DNA of 35,533 bases from Herpetosiphon sp. (GTDB taxonomy: Bacteria; Chloroflexota; Anaerolineae; Anaerolineales; Villigracilaceae): contig DYDH01000002.1 in the NCBI GenBank assembly GCA_020717985.1, positions 7,186 through 42,718 of the forward strand, written 5' to 3'. Below are positions 8,290 to 17,700 of the stretch, piece after piece; the stretch's first letter is position 1; every line of letters starts with the position of its first letter. The notes beneath the pieces are model-generated. The model was not told where the DNA came from and did no database searches. It saw nothing but the letters and a program-made list of their open reading frames with translations. Position numbers and translations under genes: made by a program.

Positions 8290-9720
8290 TTATGTTTGTG
8301 TTGATGATTGTTTCTCTGTTGGCATGTAATAGCTTTTATTTTTCAAATCTAAAACATCGATAATTGTCTTCAATGAATAGGGGAGTTCATCTGGGTCAGA
8401 TGTTTCAAGAGTAGTTTCGCTAGCCCAATAGGAGTTGTGCGCTGGAAGGGTTCGATCTCGAATTGGCTTTTTTGACCTAACTGCAATATCAAGGATTCCA
8501 GGTCCGAACAATTTTCGTAAGGGACCGCCCACGATATCGCCAAACACATTGAGATATGCAGGGAAATAGATATTAGTCCAGCGGGTGCATGCGAAAAGAC
8601 CTGCATCATGAAGCGCGCGAAGGGTAATATCCTTCTTTTTTCCGTACTTATCCCAAACATCATAAGAGTAAACGCGTCGCTTCTTCTGAATCTCAAACTG
8701 TGGTGGGCTTGTCGGCAACTCCCGTTGACGCTGACGCGCCCGAAGGTCATCTTCATCATGCGCCAGTAACATCGCCGCATGGGAAAGTGGGCTCCCAATT
8801 GTGACCAGGTCTGTCACCAACCACGGAAGGCCTAAGGCTCGGAGTTCCTTCCACAGTTCAACTTGCGCATCCATGTAATCTTTCAATGAATATTCGTTTG
8901 TATTATCCTTGAGCGCTTCTCCAATTTTCTCAACTTCTGCCAGTGCGGGCTGATTTGATTTCTGAGGCAATCTATAATCTTCCTGATATTTTTCCCAGAC
9001 TTGTCTAAGAATATCGTAAGCAATAACACTGCCCAAGCTGTGACCAACGAAAATCACTCGATCATACTTACCTTCTTCTTGAATTTTCTCCAAAAGTTTT
9101 ATGCCATCAGCACGAATTTCATGTCGGAGCTTAATATTTCTTGTTGTAGCGCTAAGGTAACGAGCCGCATCCCCGATGTAGTAAATAACAAACCATTGGA
9201 TTCCAGCCAAGATAAGCGCACTGATCGCTGAAATAAGGAATGATGGTGACTTAATTGTGACGTCCGCAAAATTGTTCCATATCCCAAAACAGGCACCAGC
9301 AACAATAACTAGAATTAGAAGCCATGAAATGGTCCATAATAGAAGAAGTTGCTTCGGAACTTTTTGGGGCCATCTTAATAAAAGTGTTTTTAACCAACTC
9401 CAAATATCACTAAGGAGCGTTCCTTCTATTTTGTAAGCCCAATAGTATTCAAACAGATGTGTACGTGGCTGGGATCGATTTTGAAGTTTTCGCAACTCGA
9501 AGGATTCAGACATAGGATCTGGTTTGCTAAAGTATTTTTCTTCCCCTGGCTTTGGATCCGGTAAAATGGCCTCTGCAAAGTTGCGCAGTGTTTCCATTGG
9601 TCTTTGTTCGCCGATACCATGAAAAATTACAACTGCTTGATTAAACCTAGTGCGTGCATGTGGTTTTCCGGTTTTAGGTTTGGCAGCATTGGATTTTGCG
9701 GTCTTAGCTTTTGCAGGCAT
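8290..9720 (-). CDS. Membrane-embedded alpha/beta hydrolase (lipase-like)
   Basis: Residues 33-39 read FHGIGEQ, a typical first strand and oxyanion region. GHSLGS (226-231, Ser228) is the nucleophile elbow of lipases and esterases. Two hydrophobic segments lie between them (about 124-146 and 160-182), so the catalytic domain is split around a membrane hairpin. I chose the ATG at 9720, which has AGAGGAG at the right distance; a TTG at 9744 in the same frame would place that ribosome-binding site inside the coding region. The lysine- and alanine-rich first 25 residues look flexible. Membrane lipases and hydrolases act as effectors in several defence systems, and the neighbours here are nuclease-like. 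A membrane-damaging effector role is inference. Confidence 0.7.
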   Translation of the reverse strand: MPAKAKTAKSNAAKPKTGKPHARTRFNQAVVIFHGIGEQRPMETLRNFAEAILPDPKPGEEKYFSKPDPMSESFELRKLQNRSQPRTHLFEYYWAYKIEGTLLSDIWSWLKTLLLRWPQKVPKQLLLLWTISWLLILVIVAGACFGIWNNFADVTIKSPSFLISAISALILAGIQWFVIYYIGDAARYLSATTRNIKLRHEIRADGIKLLEKIQEEGKYDRVIFVGHSLGSVIAYDILRQVWEKYQEDYRLPQKSNQPALAEVEKIGEALKDNTNEYSLKDYMDAQVELWKELRALGLPWLVTDLVTIGSPLSHAAMLLAHDEDDLRARQRQRELPTSPPQFEIQKKRRVYSYDVWDKYGKKKDITLRALHDAGLFACTRWTNIYFPAYLNVFGDIVGGPLRKLFGPGILDIAVRSKKPIRDRTLPAHNSYWASETTLETSDPDELPYSLKTIIDVLDLKNKSYYMPTEKQSSTQT

Positions 9721-9746
9721 AATTATCTCCTCTTTTACTGACAATG

Positions 9747-10658
9747 TTAATTCTCTTCGTAACTCTTCACGATCAGCGGCTTCGCCCGTTCCAAATCGTC
9801 ATCAGATCTGATCGTAACCTCCAAATCCCCGGTGCCGAAATGACCGATATTCCGCACATCTCGTGTGAAACCTTCTTCCAAGTGGATGCTCTCAAAGTTC
9901 GCTCTGACGAAAACGATGATGTTCTTATCCTGCGGGTGGACTTCAACTGCGGCAAAGTTCTTTATACGCTTGAAGGCAATATAGTGTTTCAGCGTCTTTA
10001 CCTGTACGTCATCTCCAAGCGCCTCAGCAAATGCCTTTAGGCTTTCGTAGCGATCTTTAACATCTACACTAGCTTTTGCCAGTTTGTCAGTGACCGTGCT
10101 CTCGCTTGTTCTTCCACTCTTTCCAGCCGTTGGGACTTCACTTGCGCTGCCTGTTGAAGCATTGACCAATTCCAGCAGGAGCAATTCTTTCCCATAGCTT
10201 CGATAGCGGATCAATTCAATATTGCGGTCAATCTGTTTGACAGCATATTCATCAAACTTGGTGAATTCACCCGCTATACACAACAGACGGGCGCCACTCC
10301 AGTCAATAGCATCTTCGGTGAGTTTTGGATCGGCTTGCTTTTGAACCAACAATGTAAATTCGCCTTTGTGGTCTAGCAACCAGTCGAGATAATAAAGCCC
10401 TTGATTAATGACATTTTCATTCAAAGAACGTTTGTATTCGATAATAACAGGGCTGTCATTTTCGTCAATTCCAAGTGTGTCAATTCTCCCGCCATGTGAT
10501 TTGCCTGTGGTGTGCTCAGACTTTATCAGCCTTACACCAAGAAATGCTTCTAGGTGGTTTTCTAAAAGAGTTTGTAGCGATCGTTCAACAGCCACTGACT
10601 GACCATCAATAGCTGTGACAGTATTATTAATTATTTTGAATAATTTGATGTCGCTCAT
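9747..10658 (-). CDS. NucS-like nuclease-fold protein with DUF5655 domain (COG3586 type)
   Basis: The N-terminal half contains GGRIDTLGIDEN (Asp60) and PVIIEYKRS (Glu74, Lys76), the PD-(D/E)XK core seen in NucS-like and DUF91 proteins, followed by NENVINQGLYYLDWLLDH. The C-terminal third (about residues 195-300) matches the DUF5655 region typical of this family, with LKHYIAFKR and EGFTRDVRNIGHFGTGDLEV. Full length (303 aa) is normal for the family, which is widespread in bacteria and often sits near restriction systems; its biochemical role is not established. It lies 26 bases upstream of the hydrolase gene on the same strand. The AGCGAAAATG start context is weak, but the family N-terminus (MSDIKLFKI) fits. 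Confidence 0.8.
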   Translation of the reverse strand: MSDIKLFKIINNTVTAIDGQSVAVERSLQTLLENHLEAFLGVRLIKSEHTTGKSHGGRIDTLGIDENDSPVIIEYKRSLNENVINQGLYYLDWLLDHKGEFTLLVQKQADPKLTEDAIDWSGARLLCIAGEFTKFDEYAVKQIDRNIELIRYRSYGKELLLLELVNASTGSASEVPTAGKSGRTSESTVTDKLAKASVDVKDRYESLKAFAEALGDDVQVKTLKHYIAFKRIKNFAAVEVHPQDKNIIVFVRANFESIHLEEGFTRDVRNIGHFGTGDLEVTIRSDDDLERAKPLIVKSYEEN

Positions 10659-10716
10659 TTTCGCTCCAAGAATGCAATCTAGTTTTAGGCAGTTTAGGCA
10701 TATAAAAAGTTTGCGT

Positions 10717-11538
10717 CTATCTGAGTATTTGATAGAGAAGAACGAATATTAATACGAAAATGACCAGGATAATTCGCTGTCGAAAGGTCATATAGCGCCA
10801 GTCGTAACGGGCTTCATTCCATTGCCTACCTGCCCACCCGATCCACCCACCAAAGAAAACTCCGAGACTGGTGAAAACAATTTGAGCAAGGCTCTCTGAA
10901 ATTGGCAAAGTCATTTGCGTTGCTTTTATTTTAGCTCCACCGATGATAAAAGCTGTAACTCCACCTGCAATCACTCCAATCCAAATTGCGGAAGGGTTGG
11001 CTATTTCCTGTCTGTGTAGATGTTTGAGTTGTTGAATGGTCACCCCATCTCTCACAGAGGCTGGAACGGTATGTTCATCCTGACGCATGAAAACAGTATG
11101 CTTATTGAAATGACTTGAAGCGTTTAACTCACGTGTGGTTTCATGGAGGTCAAAGGTGGGTGGAATAGTAACAATGAACAAGTTAATTCCATAAAAAGAG
11201 AATATTTCACATTCAATCCCTGCAACAGTGGGTGAACAAGCACTATTTACCCATTTGGTAAGATCACTTTGCGATGGTATCTTGTAATCAACATTGTGCA
11301 AAACTCGCACTTTATTTTCGTCAAAGTTCTTGTCATCTACACCGATAATCAAATATTTGGTTTTTCTGACTATCTTGCTGTTCCCATTCGCAAGACCAAG
11401 AATATCTTTAATCAATTCATCCCGCTGTTGGTCGGCCAGCGTGCCATCGGATTGGTATAGTTTTAGTTTCCTTTTGAAATCAAACCAATCCTGTTCTTTT
11501 GGTTCGCGCAGTAGTTTCTTAAGTATTTTTTCGTCCAT
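10717..11538 (-). CDS. Schlafen/AlbA_2-domain protein with C-terminal membrane segments
   Basis: Residues 1-170 show the Schlafen AlbA_2 pattern: a conserved Glu in PKEQDWFDFKRKL (Glu15), ELIKDILGLANGNS (about 41-54), KYLIIGVDD (61-69) and a later strand-rich segment. In this superfamily the domain binds nucleic acid and in some members cleaves RNA. After residue 180 there are three hydrophobic segments: IWIGVIAGGVTAFIIGG, then IVFTSLGVFFGGWIGW (about 222-237), then ILVIFVLIFVLLYQIL (about 257-272). The protein is therefore tethered to the inner membrane. It is the first gene of the minus-strand group, 58 bases ahead of the DUF5655 gene. A membrane-bound nucleic-acid sensor or RNase role in defence is inference. 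Confidence 0.72.
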   Translation of the reverse strand: MDEKILKKLLREPKEQDWFDFKRKLKLYQSDGTLADQQRDELIKDILGLANGNSKIVRKTKYLIIGVDDKNFDENKVRVLHNVDYKIPSQSDLTKWVNSACSPTVAGIECEIFSFYGINLFIVTIPPTFDLHETTRELNASSHFNKHTVFMRQDEHTVPASVRDGVTIQQLKHLHRQEIANPSAIWIGVIAGGVTAFIIGGAKIKATQMTLPISESLAQIVFTSLGVFFGGWIGWAGRQWNEARYDWRYMTFRQRIILVIFVLIFVLLYQILR

Positions 11539-11717
11539 GCGTAATTCACCCCAGGGATGGCAAAGATTTCTCTACAAGCATTGAATGATTTTCAACTCGA
11601 AAAATAAAACTCTCAGAAATTTGAAATAGTTTTATGTAGCTCATTGGGTCTCCAAGAATACTTACTTTTTTTTCAAACCTAATTTGAACCATACTCTGAA
11701 AGTTACTATCAACTTAA

Positions 11718-12824
11718 CTATTTAAGACCAATCGACGCGCATAAATCTTCAAATTCTTGCGGGTCGTTTAGTAAATGCTGGAGAAATTTGGCATAAACAA
11801 AACAATTTTCTTGTTTCGCTTGCAGAATGCTACTGTCTATAAGATCGTTTTGCAAATATTCGTGCACTTGATCTTGGGTGGTAAACAAACGCGAGCACAT
11901 AATTTCAATTCTGTTGCCGATATAATTTTCGTACCAATCCGCCCAACGTGTTTCCAGGTCAAAAACACGCACAAGATTGTTGGTGCGTTTAGAGGAAGCT
12001 CCATTATGTTCTTGAATAGCAATTTTTATTCCTTTACCAATCGACTTTGATATATGCAGATCGATATGGTCAATGGCTGGGCAGCAATAAGGGTAGAAAG
12101 TGTCCAAAAGAGTTTCGGCAGTATGCTCATTGAGCGGGTCTTTTATGCCTTTTGCTCTGGAGTTACATGTAGAGCATATAGGAATCAAATTATAGGGATG
12201 AATAGATAATAAGGGGTACTTTTCCTTTGGAAAGAAGTGGTCAAGATCGCTTGCACGGGATCTATGGACAAGGTCAGGTTTTTTTCCATCGCAAACGGGA
12301 CAAACGCCAAGTGAAGTATTTGTAGCCCAAAAATTTTCATTCCAATGTGCGCGCGTCAAGTTGTCGACTACGCTTCCTTGATGAATCGCAACTGGAAAAC
12401 CGCTTCCCCCGAAAATAGTTTCATACAAACCGACAAGCATTGGATTGAAAACACTTAAATCATTAGCTGTAATTGCACCTGATGGTAAGCGCCGCTCAAC
12501 AAATGAAAACTGCGAATCGGTGAAATGTTGGTAAAAGTCAAGGTCATTTTGAGCACATTGCAATATCCACTGTCCAACCGCCGGATGTTGCTGGACATGC
12601 TGGATGGCATTTTGAACTGCTTTACCAAAAGATGTTTTTTTTTCGCCCCGTTCAATGCGCTCCCAAAGCCATTCGGCTTGATCATCGTTACCGAATGCAG
12701 CCTTAACTCCATCCAAAGTAAAGGTCACTGGCGGTGTGCATACCCACCTCAGTAAGTTTTTTTCAAATTCAACCACTCGCATAAGCAAGGGAGTGTATTG
12801 TGGGGGATTAACTCGGTGGAGCAT
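11718..12824 (-). CDS. HNH endonuclease of an RM-linked ATPase-HNH pair
   Basis: The central HNH domain has CPVC (Cys175, Cys178), DLDHFFPK (His196), then HPYNLIPICSTCN (Asn212, Cys217, Cys220). This is a zinc-stabilised HNH fold with both cysteine pairs and the catalytic histidine intact. The N-terminal 150 residues are helical and probably contact the partner ATPase. The gene starts 17 bases inside the end of the ATPase gene, so the two are translationally coupled, as in Septu PtuAB. It is longer and different in sequence from the PtuB-like protein at 29695-30519. It closes the five-gene operon that begins with hsdR. A DNA- or tRNA-cutting effector gated by the ATPase is the likely role, by analogy. 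Confidence 0.82.
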   Translation of the reverse strand: MLHRVNPPQYTPLLMRVVEFEKNLLRWVCTPPVTFTLDGVKAAFGNDDQAEWLWERIERGEKKTSFGKAVQNAIQHVQQHPAVGQWILQCAQNDLDFYQHFTDSQFSFVERRLPSGAITANDLSVFNPMLVGLYETIFGGSGFPVAIHQGSVVDNLTRAHWNENFWATNTSLGVCPVCDGKKPDLVHRSRASDLDHFFPKEKYPLLSIHPYNLIPICSTCNSRAKGIKDPLNEHTAETLLDTFYPYCCPAIDHIDLHISKSIGKGIKIAIQEHNGASSKRTNNLVRVFDLETRWADWYENYIGNRIEIMCSRLFTTQDQVHEYLQNDLIDSSILQAKQENCFVYAKFLQHLLNDPQEFEDLCASIGLK

Positions 12825-14742
12825 TTTCCCCTGCCTGAGTTAAGCGACGATGTTGGCGGCGAAGTTCAAATTGATAGTAACCTGCGCCAACGTAGTCAAA
12901 TAGCATTTCAAAAACTGCTGCTAGCGTAACTGTGCCTTTGACTCGTGTACGGCGATGCAAGCCTTGGAATAACCGCAGCCATTGATCTGGTGTGCGACGG
13001 GGTAGTTTATTTTCCTTTTCGCGTTGGGTAAAAATTTGGATGATTCTACCAAAAGGGTGTTGCTCCCCTATCCACAGACCAGCTGTGGCATTAGGTGTCT
13101 GGTCTAATTCTCGCCAAAGGTCATTGGCGATATCGGGAAATTCAACGAGAGTGAGTACAGCATCCAAGAATTCTTTGGCGCGGTCGCCGATTGGATTTTC
13201 AGCACCAAAGAGATTGCGCATGATTTCGCTGGGCAGGGTGCCAAAGGTGCCAGCAGATGGCTCATAAATTATGCCGTCTTGTTGAAGGACTGTGATCTCA
13301 GTATTAAAGACATCAGAAAGCAGGATGCTTGAATGAGTGGAGATAACTACTTGATGAGCAGATTCACGTAAGGCATCATCAAGCATGTCGACCAAGCGAC
13401 GCTTCCAGGCATCATTGAAATGTGTTTCGGGTTCGTCGAGGATGAGCAAAGCATCGCGTTTATCGCGAAGCAGGTAAAACAAAGCTATCCGCCCCAGTAA
13501 CATGCGTTCGCCATCACTCAGCCAATCCAACAACAGCACGTCCTCTATATCATTTTTGCGCATTACCAAGCGGACGTCACGCACAAGGTTGTTTTGCTGC
13601 CAGTCACTCAAGTTACGAAACACATCATAGGTTTTGCCGCCGACACCGCCTAGCAATTCAAGCAAGGCTTTGACTATCAAATCGCCAAAGACAAGGCGTT
13701 GAGGACCTGGATATATTTTGCCGTTGTCTGTTTCCTCAGGTGACGGGTTGGCGTTGTAGTCTCGAGTAGGCACGCGCGCGAGCAGATTGAAAGTCAATTG
13801 TCGCCATTGACTTGGCTCAGGCGCGGGCGTAATAGCGGCAGCGAGTTTCATCAAATCAGCGATGACCGCTGCGTGATTAGCGTCAAGCGCCGCAGAATCA
13901 AGATTGACCCACAGACTGAGAGCGAGCGGCGCTTCCCATCGCAGGCGAAGCTCATCAAAGATTTTTTGAAGGCTTTCATTTTGACCTTCATCAGCAAGGT
14001 GTTTGAGCATGATAATGGTGGACGCCAGCCCTAGTTGCGGTGTGTCAATTAGAAACGAATTTGCAGGTCCAATGAATTGTGCCGAAAGTGTATTAAGGGT
14101 AGCAGTTTTTAATAGTTGTGGGTTGTCACCTAGCCGTTGACGTTGTTCATTCTCTCGATTTACATCCCAGCCTGTTGGGCGCTCATCTTCTGGGGTAATC
14201 AACGCCCAAGAGCTTTCAGCCAGCACTAATTCGATAGGGGCAAAGATTGTTTCCCAATCTCGGGTAATCCCTGAAGTGTAAGCAAGGACTGCGCTGGGAA
14301 GAAAGATATTAAACTCACCGCCGCCGGGGAGGGCGTCAACAAATTTGCGATACTCTTTACAACCAGGGGGCCAGTTATTTGTATGCAAGTCAAGATTGGT
14401 GAAAGCGTCCCAATCGGTGTCTTCAGGCAGGGGCTTTTCAAATACAATGAGCGCGGGCTGTTGCTGCCGCGGAGCGCACAAATATACAGTGCGCAGTTGA
14501 TTTTCAACTTCCAGATCATACGCCAGCCACAAGGGGAATGCAGGAGGCTGTCCATCACGATCAAGCGCTACAAAGATTTCCGCCAGCGTTTGCAAGAGGG
14601 TGCTTTTGCCAGAGCCATTGAGCCCAACAATAAAACGTAGTGAAAGCGGCTGAGCGCTGAGGAGCGGATCTTGGGGAAAAGTAAGGGCAAGATCGCGCAG
14701 AGGTGGGCGAATACGCTGAAGACGCAAGTAACGAAGTTTCAT
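12808..14742 (-). CDS. ABC/RecF-like AAA ATPase linked to the type I restriction operon
   Basis: Walker A GLNGSGKST (40-48), an ABC-type signature LSDGE (408-412), Walker B LLILDEPE (432-439) and an H-loop STHSS (469-473, His470) define an SMC/RecF/OLD-like ATPase. About 350 residues sit between the P-loop and the signature, as in PtuA-like and restriction-associated AAA proteins. At 644 residues it is larger than classical PtuA. The start codon overlaps the hsdS stop by four bases (ATGA). The HNH gene overlaps its 3' end. Placement inside the RM operon resembles the known restriction-system-associated AAA ATPase family (I recall it as TIGR04435; not checked). It probably dimerises on ATP and controls the HNH nuclease. 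Confidence 0.85.
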   Translation of the reverse strand: MKLRYLRLQRIRPPLRDLALTFPQDPLLSAQPLSLRFIVGLNGSGKSTLLQTLAEIFVALDRDGQPPAFPLWLAYDLEVENQLRTVYLCAPRQQQPALIVFEKPLPEDTDWDAFTNLDLHTNNWPPGCKEYRKFVDALPGGGEFNIFLPSAVLAYTSGITRDWETIFAPIELVLAESSWALITPEDERPTGWDVNRENEQRQRLGDNPQLLKTATLNTLSAQFIGPANSFLIDTPQLGLASTIIMLKHLADEGQNESLQKIFDELRLRWEAPLALSLWVNLDSAALDANHAAVIADLMKLAAAITPAPEPSQWRQLTFNLLARVPTRDYNANPSPEETDNGKIYPGPQRLVFGDLIVKALLELLGGVGGKTYDVFRNLSDWQQNNLVRDVRLVMRKNDIEDVLLLDWLSDGERMLLGRIALFYLLRDKRDALLILDEPETHFNDAWKRRLVDMLDDALRESAHQVVISTHSSILLSDVFNTEITVLQQDGIIYEPSAGTFGTLPSEIMRNLFGAENPIGDRAKEFLDAVLTLVEFPDIANDLWRELDQTPNATAGLWIGEQHPFGRIIQIFTQREKENKLPRRTPDQWLRLFQGLHRRTRVKGTVTLAAVFEMLFDYVGAGYYQFELRRQHRRLTQAGENAPPS

Positions 14743-17700
14743 AGCCGAATATTAGGAAAGCGGTCTTTAAGCGCGCGCAGTTCCGCTTCCAGAAAAGTTG
14801 GAGTGCTAGGTTTAAATTCATCATTTAGATATCGTACGAGAATAGCTAATGTCTCGGCACGTTCGGACGCTTTTTTCACTTTAAGCGCCGCTGCAAACGC
14901 CTCCTGCAGCGCTTGCTCTTTGCGCTTCTCGCTCAAGTGCGGTGCGAGATCTGCCAAAACATAAACACGACTTCTTTCTTCTTTGATTTTGAGCGCTGCC
15001 ACAAACGCCCCTTGGTATGCTTGCTCCCTTCCCTCCTCGTTTAAGTCTGGGGCGAGAGAAGTCAAGGCGTGGACACGATCAGATTCAGATTTGATTTTGA
15101 GCGCTGCTTCAAAAGCTTCTTGATATGCTTGCTCTTTGCCCTCCTTAGCCAAGTGTGGAGCAAGAAACGACAAGATGTTGGCACGCAATATTTCTTCTTT
15201 GATTTTGAGCGCCGCCACAAACGCCTCTTGAAGCACATGAGGTTTGAGTTCGTCTGTGATATGAGGTGCGAGAGAAACCAAAGCGCGTACACGATCGGTT
15301 TCATCTTGAATAGCGCGCGCCGATACAAACGCCTCTTGAAGCACTTGAGATTTTAGATCATCGGGTAGATGAGGTGCGAGAGAAATTAAAACTTGTGTAC
15401 GGCCAGATTCATCTTGAATAGCACGCGCTGCCTCTAGCACTTGAGGGTTGAGTTCCTTTGGGGAATATTTGGCAAGGGCAGCCAAGATGATGGAAATAAG
15501 ATATTGCCTCTTAATAGCACGGATAGTCTCAAACACATGAAGTTTAAGTTCATCAGGGAGATGTGGGACGAGAGAAACCAAAGCATATACGCGATTATGT
15601 TCATCTTCAATGGCAAGAACCGCTGCATATGCCTCCCGAAGTGCCTGCTCTTTGTTCTCTTCTTTCAGATTTGCGGCAAGATTAGCCAGCTTACGAGCGC
15701 GTTCAGACACATCATTGATTGTACGCGCTGCCACAAATGCTTCTTGAAACGCGAGTTCTTTATTCTCCTCGTTCAGGTATGGGGCAAGATTTATCATCAG
15801 TTCGTAGACGTATTCAAAATTGTCTTGAATAGCGCGCGCCGATACAAATGCCTCTTGAAGCACTTGAGATTTTAGATCATCGGGTAGATGGGGAATGAGA
15901 GCAGTCAAGGCTTGGGCACGATATCGTTCATTTTCGATTGCACGTGCCGACGCAAGCGCCTCTTGAAGTACTTGTAATTTATTCTCCGCGTTCAGATGTG
16001 AAGCGAGAGTTGTCATTGCAGTGGCACGATAGTATTGATCCTTGATTTCGCGCGTTGCTGTAAGCGCCTGAACTCTAAGTTCATCATTTAAGTATAGAAA
16101 GAGATTTGCTAATCCAGTGGCGCGAGAATATTCGTCTTTAATTGTGAGTACCGCCGTAAACGCCTGAGATTTAAATTCATCACTCAGGTATGGGACAAAA
16201 TCTCCCAATAGCAGAGCACGATGGTGTTCATCATTAATTTTAAGTAGAGTAGAAAATACCTGCTTTTCAAAATCGCTGATTGAAGCAAATGCAATATTAG
16301 ACGAAAAACGCACTCGGCGATACGCATTTTGATAGAACGTCTCGCCTACTGGCGAGACGGGGATACTGACCCGCAAAATAACACCCAGGGATTCAAGCAA
16401 CGTCAGCCCGCGTTCGAGGACATCCCGATCCAAATGTTGATCCTCGTCGTTTTGGGATTCCCACAAGGTTTGCAGGGTAAAGTATGCGGCTGAATGAGAC
16501 TGGACAATGGCGTACACCCTCTGCTGTGCAGGACTGAGTTGCGAAAGCAGCGGATCATCAATAATTGGCGGCGGTTCGATGAGTATTGCTTCAGTGACTA
16601 CGGCACGCTGAACGCCATGTCCCTTCAGCCATTCATCACGTTTCTCTATTTCGGAACTTAATTGATCTTTGTTTTGTTCACGCCAAACCTCAGTTAGTTT
16701 GCCTGTAAAAGCACGGGATGATAGAGTGTAAAATAAATTTTCAAGGGAATTTCCGCCACTTTTTTGTTCGTTTTCAATCTGACGGATGATTGCCAATCTT
16801 TCATCAAAAATCTCTTGAAGTTTTAATGACGGCAAAGGAACGGGTAAATTTTTGAGTTGAGTCAAATTTATACTTGCCAAGTTGGTAGTCTTTTTCCCGG
16901 CACGTAAAAAATACGATTTGGCAAACGGCGTTTGTAAGTAGTTGGCAAAAAATACTGGTTGAACAAACTCTTGGTTTACGCGTACTCTGAAAACATGATT
17001 CTGATGAATTGTGTTTGGCAAATCAACTTCCAACATTGCTCCTCGTCCGAGTTTGTCAAAATCCCCACCTTCAGTTAAAAGTACATCGCCTTTTTTTAGT
17101 TCTAGTTCTTTAACTTCACTTGGAGAAGCCATAATGGTTTTTATTTCAGATAAATCAAGATAGCCTGCCTGAACATTGGCAACACGTAAATATGGGACTT
17201 CTACAGAATCTGATAGTCGACGGCCTTTTGCAACTCCTGAAACGACATCGGCAACATCTTTTAGAGGAAGCATTTTTATGTGTTTTGAAGTATGCAAATC
17301 GCCAAACATTTGAGTGAATAATGCAGGCAAAAGGTTTTGCGCCAGATCATCCGTTTCACGGCGTTGACGAAGCAAATTGGCGGCGTGACGCAAAATGGCA
17401 ACAATGCGCTTTTGTTCAGAGAGTGGCAGAAGAGGGATTCCGATATTTTCAATATCCTCCCTGTTTATAGAAGCAAAGGTACTGCCTGTACTCCTGCTTG
17501 CCAACTTAGGTTCATATTGCCGCAAATAATAAAGCAGAAAATAAGGTTCAACAACTTCGGGGAGAACGCGAATCGCAGAAAGCCCGCGTCCTATACCGCA
17601 GCGTTCAGAAGCGATATTTGTTGGGCCTACTGGCGCGCGAACAGAAATCAAAATGTCACCAGCCTCTGCAATGCGGGTTGGTGTCGCACACCACTTGCTT

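Noticed and set aside
9721-9744. TTG start at 9744 for the hydrolase gene
   Set aside because: It would place the AGAGGAG ribosome-binding site inside the coding region; the ATG at 9720 is at the right distance from it.
9744-10040. Plus-strand reading frame opposite the DUF5655 gene
   Set aside because: It is antisense to a well-supported family member and shows no recognisable motif.
14790-16285. Regular repeats that might be a CRISPR array or VNTR
   Set aside because: The units are in frame, mostly diverged, code for a helical protein motif, and have no constant repeat with unique spacers.
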